Shown: in pieces, positions 34,680 to 45,402 of the stretch
How the letters are laid out: every line of letters starts with the position of its first letter
Position numbering within the stretch: position 1 is the first letter of the stretch
NCBI RefSeq assembly: GCF_047948215.1
Contig: NC_134465.1
Location: 17,504,022-17,568,021, forward strand
DNA from: Lycorma delicatula
Lineage: Eukaryota; Arthropoda; Insecta; Hemiptera; Fulgoridae
DNA length: 64,000 nt
Direction of reading: 5' to 3'
Made by a program: the position numbers and the translations under genes
The notes under the pieces: model-generated
What the model was told of the DNA's origin: nothing
Databases searched by the model: none
Seen by the model: the letters and a program-made list of their open reading frames with translations, nothing else

Positions 34680-35345
34680 GATAAGATAACATAGTCATCA
34701 GTTTGGCCTCTGTAAGGATGCCACCGATGCAAATGCTGAGGCAGGCAATTCTATCAATGTATTTATTCAACCTACAATCGCCTGCGTATGTCCTCTTCCA
34801 ACCACGATCACCTACCGTACTTACAAACCTCAACTCTCAAATTAACCGATTCGCGGAAACGCGATTCCCGCGCCTTCCTCTAACACCGAAGACTATGCAC
34901 TCAGATCGTTACTCGACTGAGTTTTTAAACACCAAAAATATTTTCCTTTACCAACAAAAAAAAGTGTTGATCGCAACAACGAAAATTTTTTTCTACAACT
35001 CATTTATTCAAAGCGCTCTTGATTTACTTAAAAATCAAGAAACAGATTCACAAATTTAATAAGCCTCTAATGAAAACATACCTCTCTTTGCTCTGATCCG
35101 CTGTTCGGGAACGAGATCAATGCCTTCACCCTCCCAACCAGCAGCTCCATCACAGAGTTCTCTACACATCCGTTCTCATACTAACAGCGAATATCTCAGC
35201 TAACCGGAACTCGATGCCAAAACACCTACCTTGACGAAGTAAGCACCCAAGCAGGCACTTAGCCACCCGGGTTGCTATTCTATCTATAACAGAGTTAAAC
35301 CTCCGAAGCCTTTCTGAGTAGGGAATTTAAGGAAGCCAACGAAAA
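34680..35345 (-). repeat. R1-like LINE 3' untranslated region, copy 1
   Basis: Homologous to 37540-37945: both contain AAAAAGTGTTGATCGCAACA, then CACCTACCTT or CGCCTACCTT and TAGCCACCCGG-TTnCTAnTCTA, and TTTAAGGAAGCCA or TTTAGGAAGCCA. It has no coding part and is GC-richer than its neighbours. Confidence 0.5.
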
Positions 35346-36037
35346 CGTTCTACTCTATGTTCAATGTGAACACCTTGCGACAAAAATTCAACCGATAGGA
35401 GAGTTCCTCAAATACTTTAATTAGCATCTCTGGTGAAATATAAGCGACAGATGATTCAATCCTGGGCGGGTACATACACAAGATCCTTAATAAAACCCCA
35501 AAGGAAAAAATCGCATGGGATTCGATTCGCATGGATAATTCGATTGAAGTATTCCGTTTAGGTGAACTCATGTACAACGGTTACAAATGTTAATTTCGAC
35601 CTTACGGCGTAAAATATTCGGTTTTTGTTATCGGATTATTTGGTAAATCATAAAAGAAAAAGAAACAGTCGTACAGGAAAACGAAAGATAACAAAAAGAA
35701 ATATATCTCAAAACCACGACAAGAAGATGTATATGAGGGGGAAGAAAATATTAAGAACAAGGGAAGAATAACAAATAAGAGAAGATGATAAATAAAAAGA
35801 GGAAGAAAATATTAAAACCAAGTAAAGAATAAAAATATTAAGAAAAGATGATAAATTTGAAGAGGAAGAAAACGTTAAGACCAAGGATGATAAATATAAA
35901 GACAGGATGATGAATATAAAGAGAAAGAAAATTTTAAAACTAGAAAACGTGTTCACAATTTAACCTCAGAAGAACTATATCAAACCAAAGAGCGACTAAA
36001 TGTTTGGCAACAAAAACAAATAAACGAAATGATTATC
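35346..36037. other. Purine-rich spacer, no gene recognised
   Basis: 35690-35950 is an imperfect purine-rich repeat (GAAGATGATAAAT and GAGGAAGAAAAT units). The Ser/Phe/Leu-rich minus-strand frame over it is low-complexity. Confidence 0.5.
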
Positions 36038-36963
36038 AACTCCGACTTGGAAGAATATTATCCGACAATGTCAGAGGAGTAATGAACTAAAAGATACGAT
36101 TTTTTTGCAATTTATTAAAGATCGGGCATGTATGCCTCTGTGTATATGTTGTTCTTGTGAGGGTTTATTTTTCAGTCATTGTAGTTAACTTTAATGAAGA
36201 TAAAATTGGACACAAATTCAGAATAATTAAATAAAATTAAACAGAAATTAAACTAGAAAATCAAAAAATAATACGATTCTAACTTATAATTTTCACTTAA
36301 TATTTAATAATCAGATGTTTCACCAAATCTATTACATATACACATGTGTAATAATGCCTATTAAATTGGATATTCACATTTTTAAAAGTACATAAAATTT
36401 TATTTCACTTATAACTTTTTATTATCATTAAATTATTGTTTATTATAATTTTTTCTTTACGATCACTGTTAAATAATTAATAAATCAATATATTTAAATT
36501 AAAAAAATAAATTAATAAAAGAAGAATAATTAACTTGAAGTCTGATTCGAACCGATGTGCCTTCTCTTGTAACCAAATATTACATTAATTAAAATTTAAT
36601 TTGGCTCTAACTCTGAAACCGATGAAAATAAGTAACACTTATAATATATCGTTGAAAATCTCTCAATGAAGGATTATTATTGCAGTTAAGAAAAAGTAAA
36701 AAATCAAAATGTTTTTGGATATCAGGCTTTTTGGACACTTTTGGTTCAGTCGATTGCAATAAAAAGGGAAGGAACTATATGTTACAACAGTCCTAAATCC
36801 AAAATTTCAACATACTACGACTAATCATTTTTGAGTTGTACGAGATACATACGTACGTATGTACGTACATACATACATACGTGCAGACGTCACGCCGAAA
36901 CTTCAAGATGATCAAAATGGATATTTGTGTTGAAATCTGAAAACCGAAATTTTTCGCGATCAC
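36038..36963 (-). repeat. Family C repeat, long variant, reverse orientation, 3' truncated
   Basis: Shares the extra segment (TTAAAGATCGGGCATGTAT) with 11451-11750 and the standard blocks afterwards. It stops at TTTTTCGCGATCACA, short of the CTTCGTACAAGGAAGT terminus, where GC-richer retroelement-like DNA begins. Confidence 0.8.
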
Positions 36964-37875
36964 ACGTCTCGGGTTGCTTTAAAACGCTATATGAGCTACG
37001 CTTCGAAGTGCTTCCATATACGTCATATTCACTGCGTTTGGCTGTCAACGATTACTGCTTATTCCCGAATCTGAAGAAATGGCGTGCTATACAAAAGTCA
37101 CGTTAAATGATGAGATTAAACTGAGACTAAACTAAATAATGTAGAGATTAAAATCGAGTCAACCGCTTATTTTGTAGGGTTAGCCAAATCGGATTATACC
37201 GAGAACATCTGGATTCCCCCCCGAGGGGAGAAGATCCCGCCAACGTAGCGTGTCCGGTCGCTACACCACCCCTTTCGTTTCTTGCCAGCTGTGGCTTTAA
37301 CGGAGGTCATCTTCTTACCCTCGTACTGATCACATTCCACAGTGTTCAATCCGGCCTCGAGGGACATCTACATCAGTAATTTCGCCGCAATAAAATCGTC
37401 TTCCGAAGAAGACTCGGTCACCTAACATCGTAGACCTCTAGAACTAAGCTAAGAACAAACACGCAGAAGCGGGAACCCCCCGCCTAGTTCTACTTATTAA
37501 TGAGCCAATTTCGTGAATGTCTCGAATTCGAGGCAATATAACAACAACTTTCCCACTAAAAAGTGTTGATCGCAACAACGAAATTTCCTAGCTCCCTAAG
37601 CTAGGTTCATAAGGGAACCTAGTTCCCTTAATGAACCCAGCTAACGTTAATAACTCAAAACTTGCTTGCTCAATAAAACGCCCTCGTCAAATCGCAAACC
37701 GCATCCCCCGAGCGTGAAATCATGCCCGTTGGCAGCGGCCGCAACTCCGCCGACAACTTGATTCAATTTAAAATGACACCTCTTATTACGCAAACCGTGG
37801 CTCGTTGCCGAAGCGCCTACCTTCGATCAATCAAGACTGCCCAGGCGGACCCTAGCCACCCGGATTCCTACTCTA
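36964..37875 (-). repeat. R1-like LINE 3' untranslated region, copy 2
   Basis: A GC-richer stretch directly downstream, in the minus sense, of the coding remnant at 37876-38400, and partly homologous to 34680-35345. There is no convincing poly(A) tract at the left boundary. Confidence 0.45.
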
Positions 37876-38400
37876 CTAAATCCCTTCGGCCGTCCTGCGT
37901 TGGGCGAGGAATTTTAGGAAGCCAGCCACTATCGTCCATTTACTGCGAGTCCTCCAGTTGACTCGCAGATCCAAGGAGTTTACTCTCTCAAATTCCCTGT
38001 AAACTCTGGTACGCTCAGCTTCGTACCGCGGACAGATGTATAGGACACGGTCCATCGTGTCATCGACCCTACACTCCGGACACAAGCCGGAATCGACCGA
38101 CCTAAACCTTGCTAGACTGTCCCTAAAGGCACCATGTCCCGAAAGAGATTGAGTAGTATACCGATCGGGGGAAACCTAACTAATAGCACGCAACTCCCTA
38201 ACATTTGGAAAGATACCATGAGTATATCATCGACCAGTAGAAGATTCATTCCACCTAGCTTGCCAAGAGTCAAAACCTTGGTCTTCAATTTCCCGCATAC
38301 GCTCTGATGTATGAAGACCTTCCTTCTTTGAGATGTACCGCTGGCTACGCTCTGTAGCAAAATATCTACAGGCTTCATGCCGGCAATCACAGTTAAAATT
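37876..38400 (-). pseudogene. R1-clade-like LINE ORF2 C-terminus
   Basis: The minus strand reads ERMREIEDQGFDSWQARW, then STGR (the W-x-GRWT region), then SVDSGLCPECRVDDT, DRVLYICPRYEAERTRV and a tail NWRTRSKWTIVAGFLKFL. A CPxC-x(n)-C zinc-knuckle-like block followed by CPRY-x2-ER is typical of the end of R1-type and related LINE polyproteins, after the reverse transcriptase. At least one frame change separates the two halves, near 38100-38230. The last 69 codons are open and end at 37876. Confidence 0.7.
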
Positions 38401-39290
38401 GAGATTAATTATTAATTTATTTAAGAAATATGAATTTCCGATAAATCTTTGTAAAACTGTACAATAATAAACATTTTTAGATAAAAGGATCATGCGATCG
38501 ACAAAACTTTATTAAATAAATATGTATGGTAAAAGATATTCTCTTTATGTTAAAGTAGGAAATAGACTAAAAAAAAGCTTAAAAGTTAATATTTGACCGT
38601 GCGAAGAATGGGTACTGTAGTACTGTAGAAAAAAAAAAATATATATATAGAGAGAGAGAGAGAGTGAGTATGAGAGATAGTGGGAGTGAGAGAGAGAATG
38701 AATGATGAGTAGAGTTTACTAAGGTCAACGACCGACCCTTATTGTACGTCCTTTGCTGTTTAGTAGAAGTGCATTCAAGAACATATATATATTTTGTTAC
38801 AGGCTACATATATGTAACTTAATGAATGAGTAATTAAAAGACCTGTTATTTATTCTGTAACAAGAATATTCCATATAAACTACAGCTACTGGGATTTAAT
38901 ATTATTCCATTACCTTATAAGTAATGTTATAAGTTAACCGCAACATCTTATCTTTCTAATTTTAAATTATATTTTTTATAATTTAAAAAAAAATGTATCT
39001 TATTACATTTACAATATAAATTTTTGTACTAAGATTATATTTATTTTTTTTAGTAACGTTTGTTAGAAATTATTTGCTTAATCAAGATGGTGTAAAATTA
39101 TAAATTCAAAATTTTAAGAATATTTTTCAACAAAAGTATTCTTTTTTTAAATATTTATTTGATTTAATATTTTTGAAAATTTTGTCTTAACTAAACTTGA
39201 TAAATTAAACTAAAAATTTACTTTAAAGATTATAAACGAATAGTCAATGTGCGTCCCACTTCTTTCAAATTAAAACAAAATCGCCACTTA
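38401..39290. other. AT-rich spacer with TA/GA microsatellite
   Basis: (TA)n(GA)n tract at about 38640-38698. No gene was recognised. Confidence 0.5.
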
Positions 39291-39520
39291 CTGTGTATTA
39301 ACTATCAAACATGTATCTGTTACTGGCATAAACAGATACGAAGTAGTTTTACCGGTGATATATGAAATACTGTTGGCACTGCGCACTACTAAAGGTAAAG
39401 TGGAGGGAATAGTATACCTGGATAGAACATTGTAAGTAGCAAGAAGCCAGTCGCCGGTCAAGCAATCCATTCCCACCCTGAACATCAAATGAGCTTTCTA
39501 AAATTTAATGAATCATCTTT
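39290..39520. repeat. Repeat I, second copy
   Basis: Counterpart of 23700-23960. The conserved core is AGAGGGAATA or GGAGGGAATA, then AGCAAGAAGCC-GTCGCCG. Confidence 0.5.
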
Positions 39521-40380
39521 GTATACAGAGTGTTCAAACAGTACGTAGACAAAAAAACCTTTCGACTAATAAAGATAGTAAATTTATTTGTGAAAACAAA
39601 TGTGTAATAAATTCCCACCGGGTAATTCCTCGCTTGATACTTTCGACACTAGTGAGACTTTTCCTAGCTATTTTCCGAATAGTTTTTCGTTTCACACATC
39701 CCACTTTTATCGCATAAAAGTTTCTTAATATAGCACGTTTTATAATAATCGATGAAAAAAATAATTACAGAAATACAGTAGTAATTCTATAACTCGATAA
39801 AAATAATCCATAAATACATTAGTTTATAATTCAATCGGTCATTTTAAATATTTTCCATATTAATATATTTTATATATTAAAAATATAAGCGTAATTGTAG
39901 ATAAAATCTAACCTTACTACTTAACAGCAATGTTTGGATCATTCGTAAAATAAATAATCGCAATAATTACTGAATTTATTACTTATGTTAATCAGTCAAA
40001 GGTAGCGAGTATAGATTAAGGTAGGTTAGATTATATTTATAATTTCTCTCCAGATACCCGCTGATTTGGAAGAATTCTGCCTTTATTGTACTTTCTTTTT
40101 GAAAAAAAAAGATTCGACTATTTCTACCGTAATTACTGAACCGCCTACCTTTTTGGGCTTTTTAATAAACGATCAGCACACACCTCTCTCGGGTACATTT
40201 TCGAATCCGTTGTCGCTTCATTTGACATTAACTTACGCTCGCTTCGTTCGCTAACCGTAATCGATACGTTAATATGTTTAAAACGACCGGTATAAAACGG
40301 CACGTTAATGCGTTATCTCTAATATTTTATTCATCGATTATTATAAAACGCGCTACATTAGGTAATTCTTATGCGAAGAT
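39521..40380. other. AT-rich spacer, no gene recognised
   Basis: No conserved motif was seen on either strand. Confidence 0.4.
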
Positions 40381-40389
40381 GATAGGTAC

Positions 40390-40825
40390 AGAGGCGGCGT
40401 CAGTTATAGCCGCTGTGTCATCGATTGACCTGCAGGTCAGGATGGGACATTCTATCGCTTCGGGGAGCGAGAGAAAAGCGGATGTCGACGAGATGTTCAC
40501 AGCTTGGAACGACAGGTAGAATGCGGCGGAGACGAGACGGTGGACGCACCGTCATCAGTGACGTCAAGAGGTGGGTAGAGCGGGAGCACGGTGATACCGA
40601 TTACAAGTTATGAGACCGATCGCACAATTTCAATCGGGGTACGGATTCTTTCGAGATTACCTGTACCGCATCTGTAGGAGTACCTCGAGATGCCGCTACG
40701 ATTACGGGGAGCAAGATACGGCGGAACACGTAGTGTTTTTTTGTACGAGATGGAAAGACTTCAGGGCTATGACGGGCCACGGCGCAGTAGATGTTAATAA
40801 TGTCATAAGTGTGATGTAGGGTGAC
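40390..40825 (+). pseudogene. R1-clade-like LINE ORF2 C-terminus
   Basis: Three successive plus-strand frames give AASVIAAVSSIDLQVRM, then DVKRWVEREHGDTDYKL, then QFQSGYGFFRDYLYRICRST, CRYDYGEQDTAEHVVFFC and TRWKDFRAMTG, with a stop near 40819. This is the order of the segment after the reverse transcriptase in R1-like elements: PIDLL, then WV-RxHGEVDYxLTQFLSGHG-FRxYL, then C-x-C-G-DTAEHxxFxCxRW. The first Cys pair of the zinc knuckle is damaged (CRYDYG). Frame changes at about 40515 and 40610 make it inactive. Confidence 0.78.
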
Positions 40826-41150
40826 AGAGATGCTTGGAGAGAGTAACGACTGCGGTGTCAGACGTAATTCCAAACAAGGCGGCAAAGGAGAGAGGTAGGC
40901 AGGCTGGAAGTCTACAGTTGACCTCTCCTCGGAGTCGTCGTTTGCCGATGATCCCCTGGGGGAAGTCGCTCTGGCTATTCTAATTCGATGACAAGAGCGC
41001 CCTCCCGGGAAATTGCTGCGTACATACCGTGCGGATTAGATATGGCCCCTGCGTGACTAGAGGGGGAGGTATCTTAACGAGTGAGAGCTCCGCACTCGCC
41101 GTCAGAGCAGGCCTGGCGACGGCTGGCAGAGCTTTTCCCTCCCGCTAAGG
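40826..41150 (+). repeat. 3' untranslated region of the R1-like element
   Basis: A GC-rich block directly after the coding remnant, running to about 41145 where A-rich sequence (AAGGAAAACAATTAAAAAAATT) begins. The end could be the element's 3' terminus. Confidence 0.45.
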
Positions 41151-41299
41151 AAAACAATTAAAAAAATTCTTACGTGAAAAATACGAAAAAAGTAGGGGGG
41201 GGGGGAGCGTAAAACGAAAAAGTATGTTTTTTCGTTTCGAACGGACGATCTTGCCAGTTTTCTGAAGAGGATGGTTCGTCACGAATGGCAAAAAGAGCG

Positions 41300-41590
41300 G
41301 GATGCTACCATCAACAAATAAACTTCGCTCAGGTATCACTTGGAATTCTTCATGCAGGAATAACCATCGAGAAAAGGTTATTTTCCGTTTACAAATAGGG
41401 CACATTAAACTCATTCATGGACATCTCATATTACAGAGCGATGCACCCTTTATGTTCGCTTCGACTGCCGATTTATTGTACATCACATCCATGCGGTCTG
41501 AATTTGTTATGCCGCATTGCAACAGGAATTTAAATTAGGGCTAACATCCGAAATATATTAGGGGACAATATAACGATGTTATCGAATGTC
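41300..41590 (+). pseudogene. I/Jockey-type LINE C-terminal fragment
   Basis: The frame contains REKVIFRLQIGHIKLIHGHL followed by DAPFM, which matches the common RLRIGHTxLTHGxLL-xxDPPxC segment found after the RNase H or RT region of I- and Jockey-related elements. The cysteines of the expected C-x2-C-x3-LTxxHIL-x-EC knuckle are mutated. It is a short diverged remnant in the same direction as, but separate from, the R1-like piece just upstream. Confidence 0.6.
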
Positions 41591-42130
41591 TTGTTATTTG
41601 TTAATGCCGACCGTATTCAAATGTAATTAATATTTAACGATCCAAACTTTTAGTAAATACGGTAATATGCATTTTTTGTTTTATAATGTTTTTGATTTTT
41701 ACTATTTTTCCCGTCATATTGAGTGTTTTGATCTTTAATTTTATTTATTTTATAATACTTATTTAGTTTACGATCGGGTTACTTAGTGTCGATGTTGTTG
41801 AAATATATTTATTTTTATTTTTAAAACATTGCTTACGGGTGCTAATAACGACTGTTCGTTGTGCGCTCCAAAAGCAAACAAAAAAACACAAAAATTTACC
41901 TACGTTAATATTTTTTGATTTACAACTCCCGTATATACTGACTCAACGTATACCAAACCTATATTAACAGTGTACACAGCCGCACTTATAAAAGAGTTAA
42001 TAATGTCAACAAAAAAAAACAATAAAAATCTAATAAAACGAAATAATAATTTTCAAACAAGAAAGTATCGTATTGTTTTCAAAACCGCAAACAAAATAAA
42101 CAGAATCGTATGAAAAACTAACAAAGCAAA
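41591..42130. other. AT-rich spacer, no gene recognised
   Basis: Nothing was recognised. Confidence 0.4.
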
Positions 42131-42131
42131 A

Positions 42132-42450
42132 GTCGATAAACACAAAAACCCAAGGGTAAACAAAGTGAAGTATAATGACGACTCTAAAAATTACATCGGG
42201 CAGACTTGACGAATATGAATCCGGAGATACAAGGAACATAAAAATATTACACGCAACAAATCGACCTTCGCAAAAATTATTTTATTAAAAGCAGACGATA
42301 TCTTATCATCGCCGGAAAATAGGAGCGATAGAATGAAACAACGCTTCAAGCCGATAAAAATTTTAATTAAAATTTCAAAAAAGGCAATCTTAGGCGATTT
42401 AAACATTTTAATTCCGATTTACAAAAGGAATTTTCAAAATGTAATAAATA
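42132..42450 (+). pseudogene. GIY-YIG endonuclease-like remnant (Penelope-like element)
   Basis: One plus-strand frame with two stops near its beginning reads VKYNDDSKNYIGQT, then RRYKEHKNITRNKSTFAKI, then ADDILSSPENR and a Lys/Ile-rich tail to a stop near 42450. YIGQT followed about 6-8 residues later by R-Y-K-E-H is the core of GIY-YIG nuclease domains as found at the C-terminus of Penelope-like retroelements. There the Tyr, the Arg and the surrounding residues form the active site. The stops fall between YIGQT and RYKEH. The reverse transcriptase part is not found upstream. Host GIY-YIG proteins are less likely, given the surroundings and the sequence after the motif. Confidence 0.55.
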
Positions 42451-43172
42451 AATAACGCGAATTATAAAAATAATAATGAACCGAATAAAATTAAGTAAAT
42501 TTTGTACAGTGTACTGCAAGTAGGTACTATAAAAGTTGTAAAGAACCCCCGCTAACAATAAAATTTTTCTAAGCTAAAACTAAGCGCGTGAAAACCACGT
42601 CTTGAAAAATAAATTACGTAAGATATAATCGTAAAAAATATATAAGATATAAGACTTCAGTACACAAGGGAAGAGTGTAAAGAACTTCCTGAAAAAAAGA
42701 TAAAAGATATGTATAAAAGAAAGTAAACAGAAAATTCAGGTAAACGTCTGACTTCAAGAATTTGAAAGGTTTTCTCAAATTCCTTCGCATAATTACCCCG
42801 AAAAATATCAAATCTGTGTATTAATAATAATAGTAAACGACCGATGCCGCATAACGTACGCAATTATGAATACATTTATCCAAGGAATCGGATGAAGCAT
42901 CATGAGGAATCCATACGTCGACTTGTTCTTCCCCAAAGGCAGACGATAAAGGAGAACTTCCTCACAGTGAATATCTAAGTCTTTCCAAATCGATTCGTAG
43001 CGACAGGAAGCAAATAATTTATATAAAAATTATCAAAAACTTATCGATTTAACGTTTAATAAATAAAAGTAACAAACTGTAAATGTATCTGAACAAAATA
43101 AAATTTAAAAACGTAAAAAAATAAGGCTACTGTTTGACAACGTATTAAACAGTTTACATAACCGGTTCTGGA
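42451..43172. other. AT-rich spacer, no gene recognised
   Basis: No conserved motif was seen. Overlapping minus-strand frames are hydrophobic and low-complexity. Confidence 0.4.
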
Positions 43173-43186
43173 TATTCTCAGTACAG

Positions 43187-43359
43187 CCGGCCTCCGTGGC
43201 ACGAGTGGTAGCGTCTCGGCCTTTCACCCGGAGGTCCTGGGTTCGAATCCCGGTTAGGCATGGCATTTTTCACACGCGCTATAGAACACTCATCTCATCC
43301 TCTGCGGAAAGAATTGCTTGACTGCGGACATGGAGGTTAAAAAAAAAACAAGAAAAATG
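43187..43359 (+). repeat. SINE-A, full length and young, with perfect target duplication
   Basis: The best copy in the window. The head contains A box TGGCACGAGTGGT, the tRNA-Glu-like loop CCTTTCACCCGGAGG and B box GGTTCGAATCC. The body is GGCATGGCATTTTTCACACG, followed by the tail CATCTCATCCTCTG and a short poly(A)-rich end. It is flanked by a perfect 14-bp duplication TATTCTCAGTACAG at 43173-43186 and 43360-43373. Confidence 0.97.
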
Positions 43360-43373
43360 TATTCTCAGTACAG

Positions 43374-43750
43374 TACAACTAATACAAAACAGTAATGAAA
43401 TACGGAAAGCCACGAAAAACATTGTCGGTCGGGCAGAATGCTGTATCACACACGTAGCGAACGGGAGGGCTAAGGAGGCTAAAGCCCTCGCCGATTATTA
43501 GACGTTATCATTCAGGGGTTAAATCTAGTAAATCGGGACCAGACAATCTATTTTTAGCGTTTTATATTTTCGTAATGTCTAATATCTCAGAAGTATTTTC
43601 ACAAAATTTGAGATAAATGGGTACATAATCATCACCCTAGTCATTAATCTCTTCCTATATACCTTAACCCGCCATTACTTGACTCTTCAAGAGTAACGCC
43701 GTTATTCAACGCGTGAGCACCGCCCTCATTCAGCTAATCCTGGAAAAGTG
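43374..43750. other. Spacer, no gene recognised
   Basis: Slightly GC-richer than the surroundings, with no motif. Confidence 0.4.
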
Positions 43751-43784
43751 TATGAACTAAATATCTTAGCGAAGTATTATGATA

Positions 43785-44095
43785 ATAATTTTTTGAATCT
43801 GTCGTCCAAGTGGAGTATATTATTTGGTGCGAGATTAAATTAAAATGCGATCTAGAAGCGATTGAAGTATTGGATCGTTGCATCAAAGAATATTTGCCGA
43901 ATATCCGTTATCTCTTGCAAGTTTTAGCGATTCTTCCGGTACCGACATGTACTCGTTCTCAACAGTGGAGTCAAAAGGATTGCGTGTAACAAGTCGGGAG
44001 ATAGAAGATTAAGTTCGTTAGTATCTTTGTCGGTGTGAGATATACTGTTAATCCTGATAAAGTTTTAGATATTATGGCGAAAAATAAAAATCATT
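43785..44095 (+). pseudogene. hAT transposase C-terminal dimerisation-domain remnant
   Basis: The plus frame reads VEYIIWCEIKLKC, then EAIEVLDRCIKEYLPNIRYL, then LQVLAILPVPTCTRSQQWSQ, followed by a stop. In further frames it gives RRLSSLVSL and NPDKVLDIMAKNK. This follows the hAT C-terminal dimerisation region (x-FPNI-x-LL-x-LATLPV-T-T-ERSFS-L-R...RLSGLALxxIHRD). The diagnostic ERSFS block is replaced by an unrelated-looking SQQWSQ, and stops follow, so it is dead. It is unrelated to the hAT element at 48.6 kb, which belongs to a different lineage. Confidence 0.7.
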
Positions 44096-44690
44096 GACTA
44101 GCTTTCTAATAATTCATAACTTTTATTGGAGTGCAAATGTACGATTATAAAGTATAAATGTGGATTATGAAAAAAATTATATACTAACATTATGACTCTT
44201 ATTTGTGTAGTAAATGATGTATTAAATCTACGCGTATGTTTTGTATCTTTCAAATCCAATAAGTATACCAAACCGATTCAATATAAAGTGATTTTCACGG
44301 TTATCATTTTAGCATCATCAGCAGTCCCCTTAGCCCCCTCCGAAAAAAATCCTAGCTACGAGCCTGTGTATCCACTGTGGCGCAGGACATTTTCAGCAGT
44401 TTATTTAACTATTTGTGTTTGTTATTTATCTAAAATATTTAATTCTTTTGTTTTTTTTTGGTACGAAAAACGGTTTCGCGTTATCATCGCCCGGGACAAA
44501 CTATAACAAAAAAAGCTCCTTCTCGGAGCTTTAAACGTAGCGACAAAAGATTAAAACCAAGATGACAACTATGACAATAGCAAGATTACAACTTAAACAA
44601 TAAAAAAACGTAATCATCAAGATAAAATATACCACAGGAATAACAAAATAAAATCAAAATTTATGATCAGAACATTAAATTCTACGAAGT
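44096..44690. other. Spacer with one unrecognised frame
   Basis: A 104-codon plus-strand frame (44192-44506) has no recognisable motif. Its hydrophobic stretches match its T-rich composition. Confidence 0.3.
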
Positions 44691-44699
44691 ATTTTGATA

Positions 44700-45180
44700 T
44701 TTCTTATAGTAGCAATACGGTCTAGTACATTGTTATCAATTCGTAGGATGCGGCGAATGTTCCTCGGTAATTAAACTTACGACGCAAGGCCGTCGTAACA
44801 TTGTGGCCGCATAACATATGCAGGCCACAAGGACGTGGTGCACAGTCATGTAGCACTCGCATCGTACGCATAGCGGTGCGTTTTCCGCTAACATCAGCTA
44901 CCCGTGAGTAGCTCTGGTACGTCCTAATCTCAATCGTTAGAAGGCCGCTTCCTCTCGGCGAATTTTTCTGCATGAAGATTCCTGTGGCAATACTGTTTCT
45001 TTGATGCGTCGGAGTTTATTATCCACCGTACCGATCCAGTCATCTTGCCATCTACTTCGAAGAGTATGTTTATATAATCGATAAAATCGGAAGCGATAAC
45101 ACGACTAGTGAAAGATGGTTGTCTACGTCCATTTTCAGCAGCGAAATTCGCACATCGGTTACTCAGGATTTCCATACGGC
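44700..45180 (-). pseudogene. I/Jockey-type LINE C-terminal fragment, minus strand
   Basis: The minus strand gives NRCANFAAENGRRQP and ASDFIDYINILFEVDGK, comparable to the end of an RNase H-like segment (GNExADxAAK-G.. and SDxIxYI). Further on, LPRNIRRIL and NNVLDRIATIRNIK in another frame resemble the terminal LP-x-LR-x-L-D-x-NVLDR region of such elements. The family assignment is tentative, and the frames are broken. Confidence 0.4.
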
Positions 45181-45269
45181 TAGGGATCCGGCAGAAACTC
45201 GCTTTTGTGATATTGAAAATTTTGTTTCGTTTAATGTCCGGTTAAAATCTGCCAAATTTTGATACGCTT

Positions 45270-45402
45270 ACACCGGTAAGTATTGCTTCAGAGGATAAGA
45301 TGAGTGGCAAGTAGCGTATGAAAATGTCATGCCTGATCGGGATTCGAGCCCGGGACCTCCGGATGAAAGGCCGAGACGCTACCACTCGTACCACGGAGGC
45401 CC
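45270..45402 (-). repeat. SINE-A, tail-truncated
   Basis: On the minus strand it has GGCCTCCGTGGTACGAGTGG, CTTTCATCCGGAGG, GGGCTCGAATCC, and the ATGACATTTTCATACGCTAC body, ending within the GAAGCAATACTTACCGGTG tail. Confidence 0.88.

Noticed and set aside
35708..35956. Multi-pass membrane protein on the minus strand
   Set aside because: The Ser/Leu/Phe pattern comes from an imperfect purine-rich tandem repeat on the plus strand.
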